The position numbers and the translations under genes were made by a program. DNA of 64,000 nt, from positions 166,435 through 230,434 of the forward strand of contig DAOVTW010000001.1 of NCBI GenBank assembly GCA_030632885.1, in the 5' to 3' direction. Source of the DNA: JAIOSM01 sp023143455 (lineage in GTDB: Bacteria > Desulfobacterota > Desulfobacteria > Desulfobacterales > Desulfobacteraceae). The notes below the pieces were generated by a model. That model saw only the letters and a list, made by a program, of their open reading frames with translations. It was not told the origin of the DNA and made no database searches. Of the stretch, positions 55,638 through 64,000 are shown piece after piece (position 1 is the stretch's first letter; every line of letters begins with the position of its first letter).

Positions 55638-56906
55638 CTAATATTCAAGTTCCGGCGTTTTACCCGCTACCTTGCGAAGTTGTTGCCAAAACGTTTTGCT
55701 ACGCGCTGCTTCTTCTCCTGACAAGGTGTCGATAATTTCAAAATAATCCTGTTTAAATTTATCCTTTTGTACCTCTTCTGCCTTTTTACAGACTACCACA
55801 TGAACAGTTTGTACAGATTGATGATCAAAGGCTCGCCATTGTTGTTCGTCTTTTAAAGAGACATATTTATGGTTTTCAAGTGCCTCTATAACTGTTCTTG
55901 TATTAAAGGTCCCTGCACGTTCAACCGCTTCTTTATACTGATGTAAACTGGTATAGGCAGAGCCGGCTGCAGAGGACGGATAGGATTGGTATTTTTCAGC
56001 ATACTCCTCCACAAATTGTTTTCCTTTAGCATAGTTATATCTAAAAGGGACATTCCAACTCCAGGGAACAGCTCCAATAACATTTTCCATAACCTTTGGT
56101 CCGGCGCCTGAAGCCATGTCTAAAGTGAGATTGGGAACCAAAATGGCTTGGAATTTTTTCTTTAATCCCATCTTTTCAAGCATTGTAAGAGCACGTACCA
56201 TATCATCGCCAAACAACACCAGAACCAATACTTGAGGTTTCACTACTTTTGCCATGGACAGAGCATTGGAAAAGTCTTTATAAGTGGCGCCAGGAAAGGG
56301 GGTATAAAATCTTCGATGCCTATTCTCGTTGTTGGTCATACTGAAAGTGCGAATGGAATCTTCTGTGGTTCGTCCCCAAGTATAGTCGGCAGTAATATAA
56401 AAAAACTTTTTACTGGACAACTTTTCTTTCATTAAATAGTTGGAAATAGCCTTGGCACCCATCCATGCATTGTAGCATTCTCTGAACATATACTTATGTC
56501 CCTCAGTACCAGTAGTGGCATTGGAGTAAGTCAGTGTTCCAAAATACAATTTCTCTCTGGATTTAGCTATTTTACCCCCGGCAATGGCAACAGCACCTGA
56601 AGAGCCGCCTAAGATCATTTCGCATCCTTCTTTATCAATCAATTCAAGGACATTTTTTGTGGAAACAGCAGGTTTAGATTGTGTATCTCTGATGACCAAC
56701 TGGATTTTTCTGTTAAGAATCCCTCCATTATTGTTAATCTCTTCAATAGCTAGTATTGCCCCATTATGCTGGGCTTTACCAATGCTTGAATAGGGACCTG
56801 TCTGCGGGTAATTCAGTCCGATTTTGATATCCTTAGCCAAACCATTTTGAGAGCAGAAGAGAGAAAGTAGTAGAATAGGAATAAGACCCCGTTTAAGATA
56901 TACCAT
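55638..56906 (-). CDS. Periplasmic ANF/LivK-like ligand-binding protein
   Basis: 422 residues with a cleavable signal peptide (MVYLKRGLIPILLLSLFCSQNGLA, residues 1-24 in outline). The mature protein has a type I periplasmic binding fold: KIGLNYPQTGPYSSIGKAQHNGAILAIEEIN split across two blocks, then GGSSGAVAIAGGKIA and the second-lobe YITADYTWG. The family binds branched-chain amino acids, amides or urea, and in ABC systems delivers them to LivHM. There is no permease here, and the gene lies between the MCP and the response regulator. I infer it presents a ligand to the double-sensor MCP. Confidence 0.87.
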   Translation of the reverse strand: MVYLKRGLIPILLLSLFCSQNGLAKDIKIGLNYPQTGPYSSIGKAQHNGAILAIEEINNNGGILNRKIQLVIRDTQSKPAVSTKNVLELIDKEGCEMILGGSSGAVAIAGGKIAKSREKLYFGTLTYSNATTGTEGHKYMFRECYNAWMGAKAISNYLMKEKLSSKKFFYITADYTWGRTTEDSIRTFSMTNNENRHRRFYTPFPGATYKDFSNALSMAKVVKPQVLVLVLFGDDMVRALTMLEKMGLKKKFQAILVPNLTLDMASGAGPKVMENVIGAVPWSWNVPFRYNYAKGKQFVEEYAEKYQSYPSSAAGSAYTSLHQYKEAVERAGTFNTRTVIEALENHKYVSLKDEQQWRAFDHQSVQTVHVVVCKKAEEVQKDKFKQDYFEIIDTLSGEEAARSKTFWQQLRKVAGKTPELEY

Positions 56907-56939
56907 GCTTACCTCCTTTTTATATTATTCTATATTGGC

Positions 56940-59900
56940 TTAATTTATCAAATCAGATTCATCCAGTATTTCAATTTGATCTATCAGGTCAAATTCATCA
57001 ATCTCGGTTTCTTGCTCATCAATATCAGTAGTCCAAGCTACATCAGTTTCGTCAGGTACTAGCTTAAACTCTGCAACTGACTGCAACATTTCAGTAGCTG
57101 TTGATGCCATATTCTTCATGGATTCCGAGGCCTTTTTAGTTTCTTCAGCAGTATCTGAACTGATAATACCAATCTCACTCATTTGTTTTGCAAGTTGTGC
57201 TGTTGTGTCAGCTTGTTTTTTTGAAGTTGCAGCAAGACCAGAAATCAATTTTGCCACGTCATTTGAACTCCCTGTGATTTCCTTAAGTCTTGAAAGAGCC
57301 TGTTGTGACAAGGAAGTACCGTTAACAACTTCTTGGATACTCGCGTCCATACTGATACCCGCTGCAGTGATCTCTAATAAAATATTTTTGATTAAGGTTT
57401 CAATTTGCCTGGTTGAGCCAGCAGCCTGTTCCGCCAAACGCTGAATTTCCTCTGCTACAACTGCAAAGCCACGACCTTCTTCACCTGCCGATGCAGCTTG
57501 AATGGAAGCGTTCAAAGCTAGAATCGATGTGCGGTCTGAAATGTCATTAATTGTCTTGGTAAAGTCACTAATCTCCTGAGAACTTTCACCCAAGCGTTTA
57601 ATTGCCCGAGCTGTATCCTGAACATTTTCACGAATGGTTTCCATAGCACGACTTGTATTCTCAACAACCTTGGCTCCATCCTCTGCAACCTGGCTTGAGA
57701 GTTTTGAGGTGTCAGCTGATTTTTCAGCTTTTTGTGCTGCATCTTCAATCGCGGTAGTCAATGAATTCATTTCATCAACAGCATTGTTAATTAAACCAGA
57801 TTGATTAATACTATGCTGTGCCAAGTCTCCTGTGGATGAACTTAAGTCATTGGCAGTGGAAAAAACCTGTTCCGATGATAGTTTAATTTTGCCAAATGCT
57901 TCACTCAATTCTTCTAACATCATATTGAGGGAATCAGCCAAGGTTCCAGTAGCATCTTCCCTTACTGTTGTTCGCATACTTAAATCACCATCAGCAAGTT
58001 CTGAAATCTCATCAAGAAGTGTCATGATTGAATCTTGAAGATGGTCATGATCTTTTTGACTGGTTTGCATAAGAGATTGGGTGGCTGCGATCATATTATT
58101 AAAGGAGGATGCCATGACACCGATTTCATCCTTACTTGTTATCTGTACCCTTGCTTCATAATCACCCTGATCAACTCTTTTGAATACCCTCATAATCTGA
58201 TCAATGGGTTCTGTTATGCCCTTAGAAACCAGCAGACTGATAACAAGAATAGCTATTAAAGCGATTCCAAGACCTAACACAGTAGTCCTGAAAAGATTTG
58301 CAATGGGCTGGTTAATTTGTTTTAAATTTACCTCTCTTATAAGTGCCCAATTGATATCTTTAAATTTAAATGGAGTCCAGGCAGTTAGTACATCTTCGCT
58401 TATATTGTTTACAGTTTTTTTAGCACCGTGTTTCCCTTGAAGAGCTTGGGCAACTATTGGAGTGTCCATAGCAGCTTTTGGATTAAGCCTTGTGGATTTA
58501 ACATTGTACTTTTCGGCAAATTCAGATTCAGTACGCCATAGTTTGTCCTGACCGATCAGAAAACTTTGGGCAGATTTAATTTTGTCCCCTTTAATCTTCT
58601 TAAGCCCTAAAATCTCGTCAAGGTGAGTTGATGCTATTTGGAATGCAACAATGAATTCTATACCATTATGGATAACAGGTTTAGCCATAAAGGCGGTGGG
58701 TTTATTCCCTGCTGGTTCGTAAGAACTATAATCACTTACAACCATCTGCTGAGTTTTAAGAACTTTTGAAACCACATTGGCAAGACCTGAATTTTTATAT
58801 GGTCCTGAAAAAAGGTTGGTCTGGAAATCAGATAATTGCTGGACTGAATAAAAAACATATCCATCAGCTCCGATGAGATAAAGATCAGGAAAACCATAGG
58901 TGGCAGCAGCGTGTGCCAAGTAGCTCTTTTCTGATTCAGGGATCTTTGGTGAAGCAACTTCGGCTTGATCCATTTCGATCATCAGCGCATATTTGTTTCC
59001 TGCAATGTTAATAGGTGCATAAGAGGTTAGAACAAGCTCACCCAGATAGTTAATATTAGCTTGGTTTCCTTGTATTCCCTCCAGAGCTTTTACAACCAGT
59101 TCATTATCCACAGGAAACGCCGGGTTGGCAATTGTGATTTCATCAAATTTTTTGGAGTTTGAACGAAACATTTTATCATGGCCCACCAGGTAACTTTCAC
59201 CATCTTTTCCAAGACCCATGGATTCTTTTAAAATCGGATCAAGGGAGGTGTTAGCCATTCGAAACAGAGCAATGCCAGCAAGAGTGCCGCGATCTTTAAC
59301 AGGATTATAAAAATATGCAGTAGGTTCATTATTTCTTAAATATGAAAGCTTAAAGTCGAGAAAACCTGTTCCTTTTGTAGCTTTTTTATAAGCCTTATAT
59401 TCAGGGGTTCCAGGATATTTTTTCAAGGAAATCCCCGGTTTAACAAAGCCGTCGCTTACATAAAGCACTTTGCCACTTGGATCGATAAGCATCATTGAGT
59501 CAAAACCACGAATCTTAATGAATTTAGATAAAACCGAATCAAATTGCCTGCGAGATTTGGCAGTAGATATTCTAAATGCCATTATCATTTCTATAAGTTG
59601 GGGGCTTGAGACAAAGGTTTTGGTGGAAGCCATTGATTCCTTAAAAAAGTTCTCAATCAGAGTTTTTTTCAAGTGCTTTATTGTGTCCATTTTATTAAAT
59701 GCATTAAATCGAAGCTGATAAACATCTTCAGTAATCTTATCAATGTTTTTGGACCGTTCAATAAAATAGTTTTGTAGATCCATCTCCTGAAACAGAACAG
59801 TAGATGTCATATTATTTAATAATCTTTTATGAAATAATTCGGAAGCCATTATATAGTTGATAACACCAATAATAGATAGGGGTACAAGAGAGATAAGCAT

Positions 59901-59996
59901 AAGCCATAATATAAGCTTTCCCCTGATACTTTGACCCAGACCAAAAAAGCCTAAGTATTTTTTTTCTTTTTTTGTTTTCTTTAGCTCTTGTGCCAT
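56940..59996 (-). CDS. Methyl-accepting chemotaxis protein with two Cache-like sensor modules
   Basis: 1018 residues. A cytosolic start leads to membrane helix 1 (about 27-50), a periplasmic region of about 525 residues with two similar Cache-like modules (KDGESYLVGHDKMFRS and SAQSFLIGQDKLWRTE mark equivalent positions), membrane helix 2 (about 575-597), a HAMP domain (EPIDQIMRVFKRVDQGDY), and a long coiled-coil signalling domain with the tip ASAGEEGRGFAVVAEEIQRL. There is no C-terminal CheR-tethering pentapeptide; it ends EILDESDLIN. It is the only receptor in an operon without cheR/cheB. The neighbouring ANF protein could be a ligand carrier for it. Confidence 0.93.
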   Translation of the reverse strand: MAQELKKTKKEKKYLGFFGLGQSIRGKLILWLMLISLVPLSIIGVINYIMASELFHKRLLNNMTSTVLFQEMDLQNYFIERSKNIDKITEDVYQLRFNAFNKMDTIKHLKKTLIENFFKESMASTKTFVSSPQLIEMIMAFRISTAKSRRQFDSVLSKFIKIRGFDSMMLIDPSGKVLYVSDGFVKPGISLKKYPGTPEYKAYKKATKGTGFLDFKLSYLRNNEPTAYFYNPVKDRGTLAGIALFRMANTSLDPILKESMGLGKDGESYLVGHDKMFRSNSKKFDEITIANPAFPVDNELVVKALEGIQGNQANINYLGELVLTSYAPINIAGNKYALMIEMDQAEVASPKIPESEKSYLAHAAATYGFPDLYLIGADGYVFYSVQQLSDFQTNLFSGPYKNSGLANVVSKVLKTQQMVVSDYSSYEPAGNKPTAFMAKPVIHNGIEFIVAFQIASTHLDEILGLKKIKGDKIKSAQSFLIGQDKLWRTESEFAEKYNVKSTRLNPKAAMDTPIVAQALQGKHGAKKTVNNISEDVLTAWTPFKFKDINWALIREVNLKQINQPIANLFRTTVLGLGIALIAILVISLLVSKGITEPIDQIMRVFKRVDQGDYEARVQITSKDEIGVMASSFNNMIAATQSLMQTSQKDHDHLQDSIMTLLDEISELADGDLSMRTTVREDATGTLADSLNMMLEELSEAFGKIKLSSEQVFSTANDLSSSTGDLAQHSINQSGLINNAVDEMNSLTTAIEDAAQKAEKSADTSKLSSQVAEDGAKVVENTSRAMETIRENVQDTARAIKRLGESSQEISDFTKTINDISDRTSILALNASIQAASAGEEGRGFAVVAEEIQRLAEQAAGSTRQIETLIKNILLEITAAGISMDASIQEVVNGTSLSQQALSRLKEITGSSNDVAKLISGLAATSKKQADTTAQLAKQMSEIGIISSDTAEETKKASESMKNMASTATEMLQSVAEFKLVPDETDVAWTTDIDEQETEIDEFDLIDQIEILDESDLIN

Positions 59997-60020
59997 TTTT
60001 TCACCTTTTATATATAAGAA

Positions 60021-60515
60021 TTATATTGAACCGAAAATAGATGCCAAATTAGGGACGATCAATAAATCATCCTGATACTCAAAGACCGCTTTGATAATAG
60101 TTTTATCAATATCGTAAGAATTTATAGCTACAGGGGAACAAGAGCCTGGAATTTCTGTTGTTACGATTCGCTTTGAAATTTTCAGCACCCCTTGTAATAA
60201 TTGTTTTTTCCCTTCAACTGTGCCTGTAGCATTTACTACTATATAACGATCATCACTGGATATTCTTGGTGTTTGTTGTGTTTGCAGACCGTATCGTCTG
60301 AATGTATCAACCACCGGTATTATCTGTTTACGCCATAAACAAACTCCCAGAAGATAATCTGGAGCAAAGGGCACCGGATGTATATCAATGGCGTGTATAA
60401 TCTCCTCAATTTGAGTGGTGGAAAAAAGTAAAACAGGTTTTTTCCCTGATATTTTTTTCCCCATTCCGTGTACTAAAACTATCCTGGATTCCTTACCAAT
60501 TTTTTTATGGACCAT
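60021..60515 (-). CDS. CheW-domain coupling protein, first gene of the chemosensory operon
   Basis: 164 residues forming a single CheW-like domain: PVLLFSTTQIEEIIHAIDIHPVPFAPDYLLGVCLWRKQIIPVVDTF (in pieces), then RYIVVNATGTVEGKKQLLQGVLKISKRI split in two. It is the promoter-proximal gene, 24 bases before the MCP gene. With the CheW at 53668 and the CheW-like protein at 48713 the operon has three adaptor-type proteins, which may fit different parts of the array. Confidence 0.8.
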   Translation of the reverse strand: MVHKKIGKESRIVLVHGMGKKISGKKPVLLFSTTQIEEIIHAIDIHPVPFAPDYLLGVCLWRKQIIPVVDTFRRYGLQTQQTPRISSDDRYIVVNATGTVEGKKQLLQGVLKISKRIVTTEIPGSCSPVAINSYDIDKTIIKAVFEYQDDLLIVPNLASIFGSI

Positions 60516-60591
60516 ATTGTTTAACCTAACATCACCATAGATTTGTATTTGTAACTTATAAGAAAAGTACTTATACCATCAGGTATTTATT

Positions 60592-60620
60592 ATAGTAGGC
60601 TGGTAGCCCTTTCCTGTCAA
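60592..60620 (-). promoter_or_regulatory. Sigma70-type promoter for the chemosensory operon
   Basis: On the minus strand: TTGACA (60615-60620), 17 bases, TACTAT (60592-60597), itself overlapping a TATAAT two bases further. It lies 77 bases before the first CheW gene and just beyond the end of the radical SAM gene. It argues for housekeeping rather than sigma28/sigma54 control. Confidence 0.6.
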
Positions 60621-60630
60621 TACAAAAATT

Positions 60631-61674
60631 TTAAACACTTACAGATTCTTTGCTTATTAAAGTGTCTGTGTCAATTCTAAAATCAATTTTCGGAAAAATT
60701 TGTTTTAACCTCATTATATTAGTATTTTTGTCACCTCGAAGTTTTGATTCTGATGATGGATTAATTTTAAGAGTAATAACATTAGTATCAGGGTTTTTAA
60801 TAAGCTTATTTTTTATTTTTATTTTTGTTTTATCAAAAAATATTTCAGATAATACGAGATGACCAAATGCAGGGTGCCATGGCCCTGCAATCATAGAGCT
60901 ATCGTCTTGAAGCATTTCAGAAGCTTGCAGACCCATTCGGATTATTGGAATATTTTGATCATTAAAAAGCATATATATTTTTTTTACAAGATTAACGCAT
61001 TCGTCAAGCTTTAGAGGTTTGTAAATACCTGATTCATACCAATTTGCAATAAGGCTGCCTTTTAGAACAATTAAAGGATAAATTCTGAGAAAATCAGGTT
61101 TAAGGTTTAGAATATCCTTTGCACTTTGAAGTGTTTGATTTGTATTTTCTTTGGGAAGACCTACCATCATTTGCATTCCAATCTCAAATCCATGTTCTTT
61201 TAAAAGCGATGCAGCATCAATTGTGCATTGAGATGTATGACCACGGTTTGATAGTGCAAGTATTTCATCATTCATTGATTGAACACCGAGTTCTATTGTA
61301 GAAACCGGGAAATCTTTTATTAGGTCAAGGCTTGCTTTTGAAATCGTATCAGGTCTAGTGGAAAATCTTACAGAGTCGATTTTATTATTTTCTTTTAGTT
61401 TCGAAGCAATGTTGAGCAGTTTAAAAATATAAGGAGGGTCAAGCCCTAGAAAGTTGCCTCCGAAAAATGCAAGTTGTACTGGGCTTCTTTTGCCTTTGAA
61501 ATTTAAATATTTATTTGTGATTTTTTCAATTTTTTCCCCATCAGGTAAACTATGCTTTGTATTTGTAATAATGGATTGATTACAGAATGCACACATATGA
61601 GGACATCCAGAATGCGGGATGAAAATTGGTATTATAAGGGGTTTTTGCGAAGACTGCATTAAAATAGTATTCAA
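60631..61674 (-). CDS. ELP3-like radical SAM protein (COG1243 type)
   Basis: 347 residues. The Fe-S cluster motif is CPHMCAFC near residue 23, followed by AFFGGNFLGLDP, RFSTRPDTISKASLDLI, TIELGVQSMNDEIL and GLPKENTNQT, all in line with bacterial radical SAM proteins related to the ELP3 core. The C-terminal part includes WHPAFGHLVLSEIFF. There is no acetyltransferase domain, so it is not full ELP3. The reaction is unknown; tRNA or other RNA modification is a reasonable guess given the upstream RNase III gene, which commonly neighbours this family in Desulfobacterota. Confidence 0.83.
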   Translation of the reverse strand: MNTILMQSSQKPLIIPIFIPHSGCPHMCAFCNQSIITNTKHSLPDGEKIEKITNKYLNFKGKRSPVQLAFFGGNFLGLDPPYIFKLLNIASKLKENNKIDSVRFSTRPDTISKASLDLIKDFPVSTIELGVQSMNDEILALSNRGHTSQCTIDAASLLKEHGFEIGMQMMVGLPKENTNQTLQSAKDILNLKPDFLRIYPLIVLKGSLIANWYESGIYKPLKLDECVNLVKKIYMLFNDQNIPIIRMGLQASEMLQDDSSMIAGPWHPAFGHLVLSEIFFDKTKIKIKNKLIKNPDTNVITLKINPSSESKLRGDKNTNIMRLKQIFPKIDFRIDTDTLISKESVSV

Positions 61675-61713
61675 TCAGCTCTCAGCCAGGTCTTTGTAAG
61701 CTTAATTACAGGG

Positions 61714-63276
61714 CTATTTGTTATTTTCTTGTATTTGTTTAAGAGCATTGGCAGCAGCATTTTGTTCCGCAGCCTTAATTGTTTTTCCAATACCTGTTGC
61801 ATTAATACTTAGAGTATCAATAACAACTTCAAATGTTTTGTCATGATCTGGTCCTGTTTCATTAACAACTTCATATACAGGTGAAGTATCTTCAGTTTTT
61901 TGGACAAGTTCCTGAAGTTTGCTCTTATGGTCAATTTCAGCAGCCTTCTTAGCAAGAATTTTAATTTTTTCAGAAAACAGTTGGTTAATATGAGAGTAGG
62001 TATTGTTAAAATTAGAATCAAGATATATAGCTGCAATAAGTGCCTCAAATGCATCTGAAAGGATTGAATCTTTTTCCCGACCATTGGACAGAAGTTCTCC
62101 TTTACCAAGGAGAATAAATTTTCCTATTTGAATTTTTCTTGCCATACTGGCAAGGGCAGGCTCGCTTACAAGGTTAGCTCGTAATTTTGAAAGTTCGCCT
62201 TCGTTTTTATTTGGCGCATGTTCCATTAAAAGCTGGCTTATACAAAGTTCAATAACTGCGTCACCAAGGAATTCGAGCCGTTCATTATCTTTTAATTTTT
62301 CATCACTACTTTCGTGGGTGTATGATCGGTGTTGAAGAGCATTTAAAAGTAATGATTGATCTGTAAATTTATAGTTAATATTTTTTTCAAGAATTTCAAG
62401 GGAATTATTTTTACTGTGTAATGTTTCAATTGAGTTTATCAGGTTAGTATAAATTTCATCATATACAACAAGTTCGCCACGACCAGTACCAATGTTAACT
62501 CCTTGGTTAAGTGAACCGTGGAAATCAGAGCCACCTGTGATAATCATTTCTTGCTTTTGAGCAAGATCGATAAAAAAAGTTGTCTGCTCCTGGGTATGAG
62601 AAGTGTAGCAAGCTTCAATACCGTTAAGCCCAAATTTTTTCAAGTCGCTTACGAGTTTTTCAATAGAGAAATTTTTACTGTCTTTAAATATACCAGGGTG
62701 AGCTAATACGCTTACTCCACCAGCATTGTGGATTGCTTCAATTGCTTCCTTGCATGGTGTTCTATATTTATCAATATATGCTTTTTCCCCTTTGCTAAGG
62801 TATTTGTCAAAGGCTTCATCAAAAGAGGCAACATAATTTCTTTCAACCATTACCTGAGCAATATGTGGTCGCCCTGTCTGACCATCTCCAGAGATTTCTT
62901 CAGCTTCTTCTAAAGAAATATCAAAGCCTAAATTATTGAGTTTTTGAATGATCAAAGGGTTTCTATCAAATCTTGCCTGTTGAAGTTTTTCTAAGATTGA
63001 ATTCATAACATTGTTTTCAAGATCAAACCCATAACCTAAAATATGAAGGCTATAGTTACTCGGGAATTCGCTTGGAGGTTCACAGCTTATTTCAACTCCT
63101 GTGATAAATTCAAGGGGCCATGGCACACCAATTTGCATAACTTCTCGTACACCATCTATAGAATCATGATCTGTTAGGGCAATTGCTTTTATCCCAGCAT
63201 CTAAAGAGAGGTTTAAGATTTCACTTGGTGAGAATGATCCGTCTGAAGCAGTTGAATGTATATGTAAGTCAATCAT
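61714..63276 (-). CDS. rnc: PHP phosphoesterase-RNase III fusion protein
   Basis: 520 residues from the ATG at 63276, which has AAAGGG seven bases before it; an upstream in-frame ATG would add 22 basic residues and overlap dksA. Residues 1-275 are a TrpH/RNase AM-type PHP domain with metal ligands in HIH (5, 7), Asp12, Asp36/His37, Glu62, His138, His193 and Asp251/His253. Residues 298-450 are a complete RNase III domain with NERLEFLGDA (Glu335, Asp339) and DAFE (Asp408, Glu411), then a dsRNA-binding domain at about 453-516. All catalytic residues of both enzymes are present. The frame is unbroken, so this appears to be a real fusion (see finding). Symbol by the RNase III half only. Confidence 0.9.
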   Translation of the reverse strand: MIDLHIHSTASDGSFSPSEILNLSLDAGIKAIALTDHDSIDGVREVMQIGVPWPLEFITGVEISCEPPSEFPSNYSLHILGYGFDLENNVMNSILEKLQQARFDRNPLIIQKLNNLGFDISLEEAEEISGDGQTGRPHIAQVMVERNYVASFDEAFDKYLSKGEKAYIDKYRTPCKEAIEAIHNAGGVSVLAHPGIFKDSKNFSIEKLVSDLKKFGLNGIEACYTSHTQEQTTFFIDLAQKQEMIITGGSDFHGSLNQGVNIGTGRGELVVYDEIYTNLINSIETLHSKNNSLEILEKNINYKFTDQSLLLNALQHRSYTHESSDEKLKDNERLEFLGDAVIELCISQLLMEHAPNKNEGELSKLRANLVSEPALASMARKIQIGKFILLGKGELLSNGREKDSILSDAFEALIAAIYLDSNFNNTYSHINQLFSEKIKILAKKAAEIDHKSKLQELVQKTEDTSPVYEVVNETGPDHDKTFEVVIDTLSINATGIGKTIKAAEQNAAANALKQIQENNK

Positions 63277-63287
63277 AATATTGCCCT

Positions 63288-63650
63288 TTAAATTCCTAAA
63301 GCGTTTTCGAAATTTTCTTCTTTTTTCTTGCAATCTATGCACTGACCTGTTACTGGTCTTGCTTTAAGCCTTTCAATCGAAATTGCCTCTTCACAAGTAT
63401 CGCAGATTCCAAAAGTTTTGTTTTCGATTCGGTCAAGCGCTTTTTTAATTTTTTTGATGAGCTTATGTTCCCGATCACGTATTCTGAGTTCAAAGTTTCT
63501 TCCAGCTTCATGGGAAGCCCTATCAGTTGGATCAGCAAATCGGTCTTTTGATTGAGTCATCACTGTAACTGTGCTATCTGCATGGGAAAGGAGCTCATCC
63601 AATCTTTCTGTTAAATGTTTTTTGAAAAATTCTAAATTTTTCTTGTTCAT
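63288..63650 (-). CDS. dksA: DksA-family RNA polymerase-binding protein
   Basis: 120 residues. The coiled-coil tip motif D-x-x-D-x-A is present as DPTDRA (Asp40, Asp43, Ala45), and the four-Cys zinc finger is CDTC...CIDC. Together they indicate a true DksA-like factor that enters the RNA polymerase secondary channel and works with ppGpp, not just a TraR-type zinc finger. It is the first gene of the operon with the PHP-RNase III fusion (11-base gap). AGAGGG precedes the ATG. Confidence 0.9.
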   Translation of the reverse strand: MNKKNLEFFKKHLTERLDELLSHADSTVTVMTQSKDRFADPTDRASHEAGRNFELRIRDREHKLIKKIKKALDRIENKTFGICDTCEEAISIERLKARPVTGQCIDCKKKEENFENALGI

Positions 63651-64000
63651 GTTGTTCCCTCTTTAAATAAATATCATGCAATAAATATTAGTCCAAACAT
63701 ACTATTTCAAATACATATTATACGTTTTTTTTAAATAATGTAAAGAGATTTATCACTATACGCAGAGGCAATCTATGTAAATATTTTACAGCCTCTATAT
63801 TTTTTTAGCAGGTTTCAGTTAGAGGTAACAGTTTATAAATTGTTTGTATTCCTGTTTGTGGGGTGCAATTAAAACTGTTGGGTAATTTATTAATAAATAG
63901 TAGTAGCTATAACTATCTGTTATTATTGCCAATTTATTACTTTTGGGCGTAAGTGCTTGAAATAATTAAATAAATCTAGACTTTTGATTTTAACTAGTAT
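63651..64000. other. Non-coding upstream region of dksA
   Basis: About 350 bases with very high AT content and no credible coding frame on either strand. It contains the dksA ribosome site and promoter (63717-63744). From 63745 to the window end I see no RNA gene, repeat or further promoter that I can support; a gene may begin beyond the edge. Confidence 0.6.
63717..63744 (-). promoter_or_regulatory. Sigma70-type promoter for dksA operon
   Basis: On the minus strand: TTTACA (63739-63744), 16 bases, perfect TATAAT (63717-63722). It lies 67 bases before the dksA start and probably drives dksA, the PHP-RNase III fusion and the radical SAM gene. Confidence 0.65.

Noticed and set aside
63276..63342. 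Longer start for the PHP-RNase III protein
   Set aside because: The extra 22 residues are highly basic, overlap dksA and precede a better ribosome site; the PHP family starts at MIDLHIHS.
1..64000. CRISPR arrays, insertion sequences, rRNA and tRNA genes
   Set aside because: No regularly spaced direct repeats, transposase genes or RNA-gene signatures were found in the gaps, which are nearly all under 250 bases.

Overview
The window is AT-rich bacterial chromosome, densely packed with genes. The gene content points to a Gram-negative, motile, anaerobic member of the Desulfobacterota, most likely near the Desulfobacterales. Supporting signs are a UbiD-family decarboxylase, LUD-domain and selenocysteine genes, a MotAB/PilZ operon, two-subunit glycyl-tRNA synthetase, SurA-type chaperones, MgtE, and a Tfp-like chemosensory operon. 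This placement rests on gene content, not on a marker-gene tree. I see no rRNA, tRNA, CRISPR array, prophage or insertion sequence.

Layout. 1-13.3 kb (+): O-antigen or surface-polysaccharide cluster, with a C-methyltransferase cut by the window start, a UDP-GlcNAc 2-epimerase, two GT39-like membrane glycosyltransferases, an O-antigen ligase/polymerase, a second methyltransferase, a WbuB-like glycosyltransferase, a WbpV-like reductase, a WecA/WbpL-like initiating transferase and a large WbpM/CapD 4,6-dehydratase. The last set is what is needed to make and load UDP-QuiNAc or a close relative. 13.3-20.1 kb (+): recC-recB without recD. 20.1-23.4 kb: histidine phosphatase, arginase, murJ. 23.5-27.2 kb (+): small membrane protein, UbiD-family decarboxylase, then a LUD-domain gene followed by a gene interrupted by an in-frame TGA. 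27.2-30.5 kb (-): motA-motB-pilZ-dinB-acyP, largely overlapping.

30.6-34.5 kb (+): peptide ABC transporter with binding protein and two ATPases but no permeases. 34.6-36.3 kb (+): two SurA-like chaperones. 36.4-45.7 kb (+): mgtE, recO, GHMP sugar kinase, glyQ, glyS, a small PC4-like protein, a nucleoside phosphorylase and ligA. 45.7-48.7 kb: a lone DUF3307 gene in a cassette-like setting, then a class A penicillin-binding protein. 48.7-60.5 kb (-): a chemosensory operon resembling Pil-Chp/Pix systems (CheW, a double-sensor MCP, a periplasmic ANF-type binding protein, a PatA-like regulator, CheY, CheW, a multi-Hpt hybrid CheA and a CheW-like protein), with no cheR or cheB. 60.6-63.7 kb (-): dksA, a PHP phosphoesterase fused to RNase III, and an ELP3-like radical SAM protein.

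The strongest discoveries are (1) the LUD-neighbour gene at 26572-27192, best read as a selenoprotein: the TGA is followed by Cys, the frame stays open for 105 more codons, and a bacterial SECIS-like hairpin with a GGUU apical loop lies at the right distance; and (2) the single-chain fusion of a TrpH/RNase AM-type PHP exonuclease with RNase III. Three near-identical Hpt modules in the CheA and the CheR/CheB-less chemosensory operon with its own binding protein are also notable.
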